Shown: positions 22,625 to 34,107, numbered from the stretch's first letter. The stretch: 64,000 bases of DNA from Diplolepis rosae (GCA_030998225.1 JAPYXD010000680.1:682001-746000), one strand, 5' to 3'. Notes: generated from the letters alone by a model not told the origin. Made by a program: numbers and translations.

Positions 22625-23098
22625 TTGTCTAGCGGTCCTGGCGGAGTATCGGATTGAAATTCATTTCGAGTTAATCAGAACTATTCCGATTCATTCTAAT
22701 AACTGTATCCGAGCCATTGCGAATCATTCCGAAAGAATCCGTAAAACGTTTGTATCTCGTTTGATAAAAAACGATCAAAAATCAATCCGACTTAATCCGT
22801 TTAATTCTGAGACATCAATCCAAATGAATCCGAAACCAATTTTTTAATACAGATTAATCCGGAAAATCTGAGCTCGGATTAATCCAAAGCAAATTTTCAA
22901 TTAGAATCAATCCGAATGAATCCAAGGCCGGAATGATTCGGATTTATCTGGATTGAAAACTTGGTTTCGGATTGGTACGGATTCATTCGGATTTATGTCT
23001 CGGAATTGATCGGATTAATTCGGATTGATTTTTGACCATTTTTCATCAAACGAGATACAAAATTTTTTTCGGATTAGTTCGGAGTGATTCGCATTGTC
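22625..23098. mobile_element. foldback element with TTCGGATTGATTC words
   Basis: Left part contains CATTGCGAATCATTCCG, GTATCTCGTTTGATAAAAAA and GATCAAAAATCAATCCGA. The right part is the inverse: TCGGATTGATTTTTGACC, TTTTTCATCAAACGAGATAC and CGGAGTGATTCGCATTG. The middle is a cluster of AATCCGAA and TTCGGATT words. It is inserted in a mariner directly after the second catalytic motif. Confidence 0.8.
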
Positions 23099-23099
23099 A

Positions 23100-23810
23100 T
23101 CATGAAAAAGAATTTTTTTCTTCTTTAAATGTGGCCGTTTCTTCCTGATTTCATTAACCAATCGATCCGATAATGCAGCATAATATGCTCCAGTAATCGC
23201 TCTTCCTTTCTTAAACACTAGCCCTAACTTTCCTAGCCGATTGTTGCATTTTCGGACGCTTTGGTGCACTTTCACCAGGATTAACCCACTGGTTTGACCA
23301 TTCACGTGATTCTGGAGTATAGTGGTGGATCCATGTTTCATCCATCATCACAAATCGACGCAAAAACTCTTCCGGATTGTGGTTGAAATATGCTAAATGT
23401 TCCTCGGAAATGGTCACACAAATGTGCTTTTGGTCGACTGTGAACAATCGTGGCACCCATCTTGCATAGAGCTGTATCATGCACAAAGGTGGATGCAAAA
23501 TATTGACCACGTGTCCAGTTGAGATGGATACGATTGCAGCTATCTCACACACTTTTATTTTTGGGTCATTCAAAACAATATCATGGATTTTATTGATTAG
23601 TTCTGGTGTAGTGATCTCATTTGGACGACCTGAACTTGGTATGGTTTCTGTGTTTGTACGACCATAATGAAATTCGGTTAACCACTTCTGAACCATTCCA
23701 TACGACGGGGCAGAGTCCGAATAATATTTATCGAGCTTGGCCTTGTTTTTTGATAAGGTTTTTCCACGCAAAAAGTAGTCTTTAATCAACACACGAAAAC
23801 TGCTTTCCAT
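23100..23810 (-). pseudogene. mariner transposase, truncated and frameshifted
   Basis: The start is taken at MESSFRVLIKDYFLRGKTLS (23810), the usual mariner position; an upstream extension is not conserved. The DNA-binding domain (GRPNEITTPELINKIHDIV), the WVPRLFTVDQK linker and the first catalytic motif MMDETWIHHYTPES are present. Near 23215 the frame shifts and about 15 residues after KVRASV are missing. The other frame continues GRAITGAYYAALSDRLVNEI and ends at FHDDNA, keeping the second aspartate. The last third, with the third aspartate, has been replaced by the foldback element at 22625-23098. It differs clearly from the 59.7-kb copy, so it is a distinct mariner lineage. Inactive. Confidence 0.88.
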
Positions 23811-23976
23811 GTTTGCAAAAAATTCAGAGGCTGGTTGCTTTCCAGGCCCTCTTAACTCAATGGTAGAAATATGAAGAAGCACAGCGCCAACAGTTGGCCG
23901 CAACTTGAACTAAAAGTATCAATGTGTGGCGTATGTATGTTATATATGCATTGTATATATGAGAGAAGTTTTAAAA
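23811..23976. other. upstream remnant of the mariner
   Basis: No terminal inverted repeat could be identified here. The open frame extends to 23903 without conserved residues. Confidence 0.4.
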
Positions 23977-24112
23977 TTGACTATAATGATCAGTAAAATG
24001 GATAAACTAAGTGAAAAACTCGTATAAAAATATCAAAAAATTTATTGCTTAAACTTTCTGTATTTTTAAACATTTTTTCACTTAGTATATCTATTTTACT
24101 CATCATTATATT
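23977..24112. repeat. hairpin-forming inverted repeat (about 37-bp arms)
   Basis: Left ATAATGATCAGTAAAATGGA, continuing TAAACTAAGTGAAAAA. Right TTTTTTCACTTAGTATATCT, continuing ATTTTACTCATCATTAT. Probably a small decayed miniature element. Confidence 0.7.
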
Positions 24113-24217
24113 CAGTTTCTTAAATTATAAGACAATGTAAGTCCATTCCCATCTTTTTCAGGCAACAACACTGAATATTATTTTTTATCGTCAAAAAGTA
24201 AAAAAAAACATAATACC

Positions 24218-24385
24218 TGTCATTGATGGCAGTACAGTGGTTCACCATTTGTGCTACGTCTCCACCGTCAGCATTGAGTATTTGGTAGAGTAAGACGAAA
24301 GTAGTTGAGCCTCACTCCAACGAATGGTCAATCTCTACGGTGGAAAGATGTCAATTAATGAACCACTGCACTGGCTTCAATGACA
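24218..24385. mobile_element. 168-bp miniature element
   Basis: Inverted ends TGTCATTGATGGCAGTACAG and CTGCACTGGCTTCAATGACA; with the adjoining GTGGTTCA the arms are about 27 bp. No coding content. Confidence 0.75.
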
Positions 24386-24408
24386 AGTATTCTTTTTTAA
24401 GAATACTT

Positions 24409-24984
24409 GCAATAAGGGCCTTAGCACTCGAAACAGCTCAAACGTGACGTCCCGATTACCAAATGAGCAAAGTACAGGAAATGATTTTTAAAAAATACCA
24501 TCACATTCCTTACAAAAAACAGAAACTTTTTTGTATTTATTGTTTTTAGGTACATTGTTTATTTCCAGAGATAAAAAATAAAAACGTGATATTTTTTAAT
24601 CGCGTTTTCAATAATTTTTTCAAATATATATCGCTGTAAAGTCGTTTAATCTCGTCGAAACTTTATGAAAATTTTTTTACAGGCGTAAAATATCTTAGCG
24701 CTGACGATGAAAGTATCAGAAGTTCATTTTTTCATAATAGCAATTAATTATTTAATTGCAAATCATAGGCGGACGACTTTCCGATTTACGTAACTTCCGA
24801 GAAAAAAAGTGTGTGGAGAACTTTAAGCTACGAAAAACTGTCAACGAGACATTTGTTCCTTATTAATTAAAGAAGTTTTTGGCAAAGTTTCAGATCGATT
24901 CGATGAAAACTGACTGAGATCCAGCGTTTTAAACAAATCTGGACGTCACGTTTGAGCTGTTTCGAGCGCTAAGGCCCTTATTGC
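24409..24984. mobile_element. 576-bp element with 44-bp near-perfect inverted ends
   Basis: Left GCAATAAGGGCCTTAGCACT, continuing CGAAACAGCTCAAACGTGAC. The right end is the inverse with a single difference (GCGCT for GCACT). No recognisable target-site duplication, and the superfamily is unassigned. The interior is non-coding. Confidence 0.85.
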
Positions 24985-25848
24985 ATCGAGGCCTTCAATT
25001 AACGATATGTGACACGAAAAAATCATTTTAACTAATTTTATTATGGCAACTATTGTTTGTTTTTTCTTATTTATTTGTTATTGGTTTCATAAGATGTGTT
25101 TTTCAAGTGTTTTCTGTGTTCTTTTTTTTTCATAAAGTTTAAGCCTACTGAGGTTGGCGAACCCATGCTAACGAAACGTCGCTCTTGACAACGCAACATC
25201 CTGTCTTTCGTTTCTTCTTTTTCTACACTTACTGATCGATACAAATCTTTCTAAGAATTAACCGTGGAGGGTAATATCACTAATTCAAAAATATTCTTTT
25301 TTAAGTTTTTCAACGCTAAAAGGAAAATTATTGTAGCAACTTCGATACCTTCAAACTCAAAATGTACCGCAGAATCGTAATAGCAACAATTTAAATGTTT
25401 TTTATCAGCGTATTTTTCAGCGAATGGTCAGTGAATTGGCTGAACATTCACTGGACTGGGTCCCCCAGGGATCTCAACATTCTTTTCGCCATATTGGTTC
25501 CGCGATTTTGAATTTAAGAATTCTGATTTCAAAGTCGTTATCAGCGATTCAGAAAACCTTTTGGTAATGATTGTTATTAGAATTATAAAAATTTTTATTA
25601 TGATAGTTGAAGATGTTATTCAATGTCTAGGATTAATAATTGTCGGGAATAACCGTTCATTTCCATTATTTTAACAATTTTTATATTTTTTGGCCGCAAC
25701 GTTTAATACGCTACTTCAAATCTCCAAATTCTAATTCCAAATTCGTAATTAGCGACGCAGAAAACCTTTTGATAGAGAATTCTGTAGAAATCGGTCTGAT
25801 GGAACATTCGGTGTTCGGATATAAAATAAAATCGAATTTTTTAATATA
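24985..25848. other. unique DNA with two diverged satellite units
   Basis: 25475-25580 and 25690-25775 both contain TTTTGAATTTAAGAATTC- or CAGAAAACCTTTTG-type words of the roughly 120-bp family (see 37075-37605), including CGCCATATTGG. The rest is unremarkable. Confidence 0.45.
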
Positions 25849-26029
25849 CACTGAGAAAAAAATGCTATTGAATATAAAGCATTTCTTTCCAAAAGCATGT
25901 ATACTATGAATTCATAAAAATATACTACAAGAACCAATAATACTAATTCTATAGCATATTGATTTGAATCCGTGATATACATGCTTTTGAAAAGAAATCT
26001 ATTGATTCAATAGCATTTTTTTCTCAGTG
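25849..26029. mobile_element. 181-bp TA-flanked miniature element
   Basis: Inverted ends CACTGAGAAAAAAATGCTAT and ATAGCATTTTTTTCTCAGTG, with TA at 25847-25848 and 26030-26031. It landed at the very end of the Tc1-like reading frame, replacing its stop codon. Confidence 0.88.
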
Positions 26030-26031
26030 TA

Positions 26032-26998
26032 ATTTGTGCTACAATAGTAAATATTCTGGATAATGGCCTGGCACCTTCTGGGCATGCTCTCGACTAGTTT
26101 TCCGGCATATTCCGTAGGCAGAGAGCGCCATACCTCCTTAATTCGTCGAGAAAGCTGCTTCAGGGTGAATACACGCTTTCCTGCAAGTTTCCTCTTCACG
26201 ACACTCAACAGATTTTCTATTGGATTCGCATCAGGAGATTGTGAAGGCCAGTCCAAGGTCGTGATGCCATTTTCCGCTTTTCAAGACCTGCAGAAGTGAC
26301 TCCGATGTTTGGGGTCGTTGTCCTCTTGAAGGATCCAATCCAGATCTCAGAAGGCCATGTTCGTAGATTTGAAGCATTTTTTGAGCGTTGAGGTTCTCAG
26401 TAAAAAGCTCTAAACAGCCAAAACCGCGTTGTGAGAAGCATCCCCAAGCATGGATCTTTATGGGGTGTTTAACAGCTCGCTGGAGGAAACGCTCACCAGC
26501 GGCTGACCAGGCACGTTTTATGGGAACCCATGCCCAAAAGGACGCTTCGTCCGAAAAAAACACATTGGACCAAACGCGATCAACATTTTCCGTAGCCCAT
26601 GCCGAACGTTTTTCCATGTGAACCTCTGAGAACAGGGGTTTCTGCCTCGTGGGACGGTACTGCACTTTCGCCTCAACTAATCTGCGTCTTATGGTGTTTA
26701 TACTAACGTGTAGTCCCTTCTCCGCTTGCTTAGCTTTGGCTTCACGCAGCCCGAGAGTTGGGAAGCGCTTGAACAGTGCAACGGTCATTTTCTCCTTTTT
26801 ACTGGACGTTGCTCGCGTCTCTCCTTTCACTGGCATGTCATCGACGGCTGTTGTCTCCCTATAATGCTCTACCCACATCTGCACGAAGTGCTTAGACTTT
26901 TTAAGCACTTTGGTAGCAGCTGAGTATGAAAGATGTGGTCCGCGTGCATGGGTGCACAAAAAAACCGCTTCGTAACGTTTAGCGTAGATAGCACTCAT
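26032..26998 (-). pseudogene. Tc1-like (DD34E) transposase pseudogene
   Basis: Begins MSAIYAKRYEAVFLCTHARG. An N-terminal helix-turn-helix region precedes VFFSDEASFWAWVP (first catalytic D). A one-base frameshift near 26335 leads to ILQEDNDPKHRSHF (second D), an in-frame TGA in place of a tryptophan codon near 26289, and LDWPSQSPDANPIENL (catalytic E). There are 34 residues between the second D and the E, as in Tc1. The C-terminus continues SVVKRKLAGKRVFTLKQLS and RRCQAIIQN. The normal stop has been displaced by the miniature element, which adds TEKKMLLNQ. With only two disabling changes in the body, insertion was fairly recent. Terminal repeats of this element were not found. Confidence 0.9.
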
Positions 26999-28461
26999 AG
27001 CTTAATGTTGTGTAATATCTGGCACTTCGAACAAGACTGAAACGAATCGGTAGTTGCTCCGTAGCCCTTTGAATGTACAGTCAGGTCATAGAAGAAAGGA
27101 ATAAAAATTTTTGAAACTTTCTGAGAAAATGCGTACCTTTTCTTGTCGAACAGGCTGTACCAACAAAAATTTCCATCTAGATAGTTAAATAAATTGAATT
27201 ATTAGGAAATTTTCATGGGTAATTTGTGAATTTTGTAATAGAAATCCTAATAAATGTGTATTATTAGAAAAAATATGTGGCTTTAGGATCTTATCAAGCG
27301 TTTCCAAATAGTTTTGTAATTTCAGACGAACATTTTCCTCTGTCTAGATATTTTCATGACGAATTCGAATTTTTGGCAAAATTAACAAGTGTTAATATAT
27401 CATTAACGAGTATTATTAAGGTACATTTTTGCACCTTTAGACCAAAATATCTCAAAATCCTGATGTACTAGAGAAATTCTAAAGTCGATTTCAGGTTCAG
27501 TGCAACAAATCACATAGGAAAACACGTTTAGATCCCAGGGGGATTCAAAAGTTTCATTTTTGCGGGCCTGTGTTATTTTTTACGATCTATTTGCAAGACA
27601 CAATTCTCCTTTCTATGTAAATTTATGAAAAGACGCTGACAATAACCACAACCGTTCATTGATTCCAGCTTCGCTCTGTTGCGTTAAAAACACCGGACGA
27701 AAGGACAAAAAAGTGCCACTTTCAATCTCGCATTTGCATGAAATAATCTGCATCTCTGAGATTGCGTCGAGCGCCCTTCAAAAGGAATTAATTACAACCA
27801 GCCATCCCGTTCTTCAATATCAAAGTGGAACGGCTATTGCGAATGCATAATTCGTTTTAAAAATCAAATACAAAAATGATATTACTTTAGCAATTCTCAG
27901 TTTCCACGTAATAAATGAGAAGCAGAATTATTAAATTAATTTTCCGCGAATCGATATTTTCAATTCCCTTGTTTCTTTTATGAAAATATAAATTTAATTC
28001 CACGGAAACTTAATAATTTTCATTTATTACTAACAAAAAATTCCTCTTGGAAAATATCTCGGTTTACGAGACGCTGTAAATCGCGATCTATAAAGACCGT
28101 AATGGGAACATCGTCAGATTACATATACATGAAATGCTAAACTGCAGAAGATAACATCTGCGGTTGTAGAGTTACTTTTTTCTTTCCTTACATCTTGCGC
28201 TCGAAACGGCTCTCCATTTAAAGTTATGGACACTGAAATCCTCTCGGAAACTGCGAGCTAGTGCGAGTTTACGCAAGTAACGGTCCTGTCATCATCCCAC
28301 AGGGTCCTTGTTCATTTACCATTGGCGCATGTGTTCTCCCTTGTAACATTACACGATGCACCTGCAACGCTCGTGACGGTTCGCGGGTTTATGGAGACAT
28401 CATGTACACTAGGGTGCTTCAGAAATGAATGGGGCAGAATAAATATTCAAATTATTCTATC
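26999..28461. other. unique DNA, no gene supported
   Basis: 27480-28440 is of balanced composition and lacks repeats. It may hold conserved non-coding sequence. Frames up to 64 codons show no homology I recognise. Confidence 0.35.
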
Positions 28462-28631
28462 TATTGGGTTGGCAACAAAGTCATTTCGTTTTTTTTCATG
28501 ATTTTTAAAGCAAGTTTATTAATACAAATAACAAACATTCATCAATTATGTATTGACCATTTTGTTCGATGACCTTTTTCCATCTTTCAGTCAGCTTCAT
28601 AAGTAAGCTGGAACCAACCACTCGTGAAGTT

Positions 28632-28762
28632 TAAAGCCGAAAGGCGGTTCCGCGGGTGGTGCATTGGTTTGAGAGAGGGGGTTTTTTGTTTTAACGGGTA
28701 TGCCTAGACCCGTCCTAGGAGAGTCCTGTACAACGTCTATAAAAGATTTCGCCATTTTCCCT
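28632..28762. other. GC-richer block of unknown origin
   Basis: Contains GGCGGTTCCGCGGGTGGTG and CTAGACCCGTCCTAGGAGAG, ending in TTTTCCCTCCTCACC. It is neither mariner coding sequence nor part of the GTTACGTAAC cluster. It could be a small tRNA-derived or other insertion, but I cannot identify box motifs. Confidence 0.3.
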
Positions 28763-29930
28763 CCTCACCAAAAAAAAAAAAAACACGTTATGTAAACGCT
28801 CCGTAACAAAAGGGTAACATAGTTATTTCTGATTATGTAACGATTGTTATTTTTCAGTGATGTAATTGCTATATAAGGGGAAGGTAAAGGTTATGTAAGA
28901 TTGTTACCGCGTGAAGATGTAAAAGATCAAGAAAAGAGTGAATGTAACAATTCTGTAGCAGTGACATGTATATGGTATAGAAAAACAATGTAAAATTCGT
29001 TCTCTAATCGTGTTACACACATGATCTGTAACAGTTTTGTCAAAATGTTATGTAAGTGAACTGTCACGGCATTACTGTATAATTATGTAAGTCGGGTATA
29101 ATCTACATTAGTAGCAGCTACGTAACAATGTTACGTAATTTTTATGTAAGAATCACGTAACATCTTTTGTATAACTTGGTTACCTAAATGATCTATTACA
29201 ATTTCATTGCTTTGTAACAGTGTTACATAATTTTTATGTGACAATACTGTAACTTTGACTCTGTAACTTGGTTACGCGAATGATCTATAACACTTTCTTT
29301 GCAGTATTGCGTAAGTGTACTATGGTGGAATTACTGTGTAATGCTTTTCTGTAAGTTGTGTATAATGCACGTTATTATCAGTTACGTAACAATCGTGTAA
29401 TATTATATATAGATATTTTAATTTCCCGAATACCGACATCAATAAGATTTGGAAAAAATAAAAATTGTGGGTAATAACTTGTGTAAACTAAATTGCTCTT
29501 ATGGTAAAATTTCACATGCCCTTAGTATAATATTCAGTAATTGACAAATAACACAAAGGTGCAAAATTTGGCTCACAGAAATGAGTTGTGTATTATCAAT
29601 ATTTTATCATCGTATATCTGTTTAACATATCTCCGTTACATACTATTTACATATCGCTTTTACAAAACTTCTACATAACATAATTGCATAACACATAAAG
29701 AACATATTGACATTGATGCTGCGTAAGAATATAGCACGAATGTTACTTAAGTCTGTTACAGACCCATTACGTCACGGCGTTACAGAGCTGTTATAGAACT
29801 AATTAATCACACAGTGTGAGACATTTTGCGTCACAGGTGACTCACCTGTAAGTCACCAGCTATGTAACGTGTTACAATCTGTTACGTAACAGTTGCATAC
29901 ATGTTATATAACAGTGTTTGCTGGGTTGAT
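28763..29930. mobile_element. GTTACGTAAC-word element (about 1.17 kb)
   Basis: Dozens of GTTAYGTAAC-like words on both strands: ACGTTATGTAAACG, CTACGTAACAATGTTACGTA, TGTTACGTAACAG and others. Edges are loosely inverted: CACCAAAAAAA then CACGTTATGTAA on the left, and CCCAGCAAACACTGTTATAT read inward from the right. The middle (29400-29750) is less repetitive. It interrupts the mariner transposase after FHQ. No protein is recognised. Confidence 0.65.
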
Positions 29931-30330
29931 GGAAGATGAGGCCTTTACGAGTTGCCAGTTCTGGCAGCTTTTCATTTATTTCTTTGTCCATTTCATTAGC
30001 TGGCGACATTAGACATTCGAATTGATAGTTTGGTTCCTTGGGAGCAGCTCAAAATAAACAATACCTTTGAAATCCCACCAAACACTCAGCATAACCCTTT
30101 TTTGATGAATATCGGCTTTTGATGTCGACTGTGCAGGCTCATCTCGCTTGCTCCATGATCTATTTCGCACAACGTTATCGTAAACAACTCATTTTTCATC
30201 GCCTGTTATGATTTACTTTAAAAATTGATCCGTTTCGTTACGTTTCAGCAGTGAATCGCAAATGGAAATTCGTTTGGTGAGTTGAATTTCGTTCAGTTTA
30301 TGAGGAACCCAAATATTGAGCTTATTAAGG

Positions 30331-31387
30331 TGGTTTTATCATGAAACGAAATCCATGCTAAAAAGCTGAAATTTTTATTATAGCTTCTTTAATTACCTTA
30401 GAATACACCTGCTAAGTTCTAGGTTGCTTGACCGTCTAGTTATAGAGAAATAATTAATTGAAGTTTCACCGTTTGGTCATGAATTACTATACCGTCAATG
30501 GCAATAGCAAGTGAACCCAAGTTTCAAATGAGCATTATACTTACAAAATCCATGCTACGTATTCAAAAAACTATAGAAATTTTCCGCGAACCTTGAAAAA
30601 TTCGTCTGCTTTTTGAAATAATTTTTTACCGTACAATAAGATTGTATTGTCGTTCCAAAGATTATAACTCTGTCGACTTTTATCGGCAGCCATAATCGAA
30701 GAAGACAGCAGTGAGCACGTGGCAACGTCGCAACGCATGCTCGAGCGTACGCGTAGACGTATTCAGTTAGGAGTAGGTATACGTCGTATACACTGAAATT
30801 TGCTGCAAATTTCATTTTATTTTTATGATTCAATAGATGATATATTACAGTAAAGTGAATGCTTCTTTTTACATTAATAAATTATTTATAAGGCGATATT
30901 TTAGTTTTTAGTTTACTATACTATACACTCGTTTCAGCGCGATTTTTGTCAACAATCTTGTCACGGGTTTGCTTACTTCGCTCAATATTTGCTTTCCGCA
31001 AATTTTCTCTCGTTAATTCTTTTATCTTTATGAATCTACCTTTGCGTCTCGCCTTATCAGACATTTTTACAAACTAATCAAACAACCACAACCGTAAAGT
31101 AGGTTAGATTTCTATACATGTGCACTTGAACATAGCGGAGTAGAGGAGTGGAGAGAATGCGACGTTGCCACATTGCTTCTTTCGAAAGTCATATGGTCGT
31201 GAATACGCAAACCGTTGAGAGATATCTTTTTATTACAATAATTTATTTATCATTCTCACTTACATCGCGGAACGGTCACAAATGTCAATCTTAATTAATT
31301 TTAGGATTTTACAACACAAAAGATTCGATGTAAATCAAGAATATTTTTTACGCTCCTATATGACTCACTGAGTCGCGATATAACCAC
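30331..31387. mobile_element. 1.06-kb insertion with inverted internal words
   Basis: Defined by the break in the mariner frame. Edges GTGGTTTTATCATGA and, read inward from the right, GTGGTTATATCGCGA are inverted. Further inverted pairs lie inside: TTGGTCATGAATTAC versus TGGTCGTGAATACG, both associated with ACCGTT, and a perfect GTGGCAACGTCGCA at 30719 paired with its inverse at 31156. No target duplication was recognised, and no gene is supported. Confidence 0.55.
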
Positions 31388-31904
31388 GTTTACGTAACCA
31401 AGTTGTTTTAAATGTCTTTCAACGCATGTATGTGATATGTTAAACTTCTCTGCGATCTCTCGTGTCGTACGACGCCGGTTATTTTCTATAATTGATTTTA
31501 TTTTGTCGTTTTCAACTTCAGTTGGGCGTCGAGAGCGTGGTGCATCTTTGAGGTGAAAATCTCTGGAACGAAAACGAGCAAACCAATTCTGGCACTGGCG
31601 TTCTGTTAATGATTTTTCACTATAAACATCATACAACTTTTTTCAAGCTTGCACTGCGTTTGTACCTTTTCGAAAGTAATAAAGTAAAATGTGACGAAAA
31701 TGACCGTCTGGAATCTCCATTCAAAATCAATGAAAAACAATAAATAAACAACAGAACTTGAAAGTTTTTTTCACTGCATAATCTATAAAACGTCAGCTGT
31801 CAAATACCATATATGGTCTGAAGTTTGCAATGGAGAAGAACGACTTCGAACGACTAAAGTCATCTAGCGGAAAAAAGCGAAACGACTTTGTTGCCAATCC
31901 AATA

Positions 31905-32062
31905 GTTAGCTTACAAAATTTATTGAATTAAATTATTAAGCCTTTCTTGTAATTTGATACTGAAACTCAAGTCATTTTTATAATATTGTAAATGTAAATT
32001 AAATTTTCTCAGAGTTACTACATTTGTTTATGATTTCAAATGAAAGAGGAAATTCAATTTAC
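31905..32062 (+). repeat. fragment of Penelope-tail-like repeat
   Basis: TAATTTGATACTGAAACTCAAG, then TTTATAATATTGTAAATG and GAGGAAATTCAATTTACTTAAGG match 40560-40690 in the same orientation. The TTAA at its end became the insertion site of the palindromic element at 32067. Confidence 0.55.
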
Positions 32063-32066
32063 TTAA

Positions 32067-32741
32067 GGTAGTTTTCATCCACAAATATTAGACCTCAGGC
32101 AAAAATAAATAATTTTGCTTTCAAGAATAGCAATATTATTATTAAAGGGCTATTTTGAAAGAGAAAAGATTATTTCGCATGAAACAAATTTGAATCACAG
32201 AAAAATAATTTTATTAATAAATTTTATTTTTGACCCAAATTTTTTTTATCGCTTCTTACCAAATTTTATAAAATTATGCGATTCTAATGAAATATGAATC
32301 ATTTCTTCAGAGGAAAGATTTCCCACAACTTCACCGTTTCCGATTTTTAGAAATAAATTCTTTAATGGCTGAAACCATTAAAAAAAGATTTTGCAAAACG
32401 AAATTTTTATAAACAAATTGCTGAATTTGATAATAATTTATTCATTATCGAAAATTGAAATAATTTGGAAATAATTAAGCTGTAGGGAATCTTTTTCTTG
32501 AAAAAGTGATTTGTAATTTATTAAAATCGCATAATTTTTTAAAATTTGGTAAGAAGCGATAATAAAAAAAGTTGGGGCAAAAATAAAATTTATTAATAAA
32601 ATTATTTTTCTGTATTTCAAATTTTTTTCATGGAAATTAATCTTTTCTCTTCCAAAATAGCCCTTCAATAATAATATTTCTATTCTTGCAAGCAAAATTA
32701 TCTATTTTTGTCTGAGATCTAATTTTCGTAGATCAACTACC
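32067..32741. mobile_element. TTAA-flanked palindromic element, copy 5 (675 bp)
   Basis: Begins GGTAGTTTTCATCCAC and ends GTAGATCAACTACC. TTAA at 32063-32066 and 32742-32745. Lacks the 11.36-kb nested insertion and so provides its empty-site sequence (CACCGTTTCCGA). Confidence 0.85.
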
Positions 32742-32745
32742 TTAA

Positions 32746-33800
32746 AGGGGCATTCTGCTAAAATTAACATTTTTTTAAACATTTTTATTTTGTGGTATAA
32801 AATATTTTTTGATTCCAAAATTTTTTACATGTTAAAGTAAACATCTAAAATTGATAGAAAATTAGTACGGATCAAAAGCTTATTCTGTTTATAACTATTG
32901 ATATGTTACTCTTAAAATTTAATTACAAACCATCTTATTGACATTCTACAGAGAGCAGTAGAAAACAAAAATGTACTATGTCTTTGATACTGAAAAACTG
33001 ATACATAACATTGATGTTAGTGACTATGTTTAATTTAAATGAATTTACAATATTTTGGAAATGTTACATTGTACTTTTAAGTATATAAATATAATCATTA
33101 CATTATCTACAAGTATAAACATTCTTATAAAATATTTCTATAAAAATTATGCTTTAATTGAATATCATTTTCGTGAATATATGAAAGCAAGCAAATAAAA
33201 ATATGTTCAAAATTACATTTTGTTATAAATTCCTCAGATAAGTTTTTATTGAAATTTTTATAAGTTTAGTTTTATTACTTTATTATGAACGGATGTTTTA
33301 AAGGGCCATGTTAAAAGTATTTAGCAACGTAAACAAAGTTTGAAGTTTCAGTTTTTTTCTTGAGTTGTACAATGAAATCCTAATTAAGAGAAATAATTAT
33401 CTCGAGTCCAAGTCATAAATTACTAATTTAATTTACAATTGCAAACATTTATCTTTTTATCAAACTGAAAGAAACAATATATTTTGTAAATTTGTATATT
33501 ATAGTAGTTTCGATTACCCTATAAGAATATTGTTATATGAGAAAAAATAACTCTTTTTAATTATATTTTTTGATAAACTTACTAATTAAAAAGAAATGAT
33601 CGCATCTGTCATGTCACACTAAAGAGGCTTTGTTCAGACACGACTTATGACACTTATTACATTTTTTAGTGTTTAGAAAGAATTTATGATAATTTGTCTC
33701 TTAAAATTATAACTTTTAATCAAAAATGTATTTCAGGGTCGGTTCTTGTAAATATCTGGTGCTAATTTAAAGCAGTAAGGAATGAGAATTCACTACATTT
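32746..33800. other. very AT-rich DNA, no feature
   Basis: No repeat or frame of note. Confidence 0.4.
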
Positions 33801-33802
33801 TA

Positions 33803-34012
33803 TTAGATGGTGCGAGGCTCGTAAAAAGCTTTCTTGATACTTTTAAGAGCACGGCAATTTTTTAAAAGCATAAGACGAATGGCAAAGTCATAGGTCACGT
33901 CATTGCGCGTTATTAAATTTATATAGACGGCACTGACTTTCATCTCACCACATAGATTTGTCAAGAAAGGGACAACCCACGTTCCCAACGGAAATGTGCA
34001 ATTGCACTCGGA
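33803..34012 (-). CDS. unrecognised small open frame
   Basis: Reads NSECNCTFPLGTWVVPFLTN, then EMKVSAVYINLITRNDVTYD and FAIRLMLLKNCRALKSIK, ending YEPRTI and a stop. Codon use is less AT-biased than the surroundings, which hints at a former exon. No ATG fits well. No family is recognised and no neighbour helps. Confidence 0.25.
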   Translation of the reverse strand, partial: SECNCTFPLGTWVVPFLTNLCGEMKVSAVYINLITRNDVTYDFAIRLMLLKNCRALKSIKKAFYEPRTI

Positions 34013-34107
34013 ATTTCAAGATGCGGTACTACTACTCAGCAATTTTTAAACAAGTGTTCTCTAAGAAAAATGTATTCACCAAAAATTGTATACATTACCA
34101 GTTTGAG

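Larger units (their letters stand above)
28550..31721 (-). pseudogene. mariner transposase in three pieces
   Basis: Piece 1 (31721-31391) starts MEIPDGHFRHILLYYFRKG and holds the DNA-binding domain, ending KQLGYVN, with one in-frame TGA before KKLYDVYSEKSLTERQCQ. After a 1.06-kb insertion, piece 2 (about 30325-29937) resumes KLNIWVPHKLNEIQLTKRIS. It includes IITGDEK (first catalytic D, followed by a TGA where tryptophan is expected), SWSKRDEPAQSTSKADIHQK and KGLIFHQ. It breaks exactly before the second catalytic D. Piece 3 (28620-28550) is the end, KLTERWKKVIEQNGQYIIDE. About 70 residues, including the last two catalytic aspartates, are gone. Not functional. Confidence 0.88.
28464..31902 (-). 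mobile_element. mariner element (TTGGGTTGGCAAC ends) split by large insertions
   Basis: Left end TTGGGTTGGCAACAAAGTCA; right end, read inward, TTGGATTGGCAACAAAGTCG. TA flanks at 28462-28463 and 31903-31904. This end sequence is typical of a mariner group common in insects. A full mariner is about 1.3 kb. Here 3.4 kb separate the ends because at least two foreign blocks (about 28763-29930 and 30331-31387) lie inside. Confidence 0.9.

Noticed and set aside
28632..28762. tRNA-derived SINE head
   Set aside because: GC-rich and next to A-rich DNA, but no convincing A-box/B-box pair could be read.
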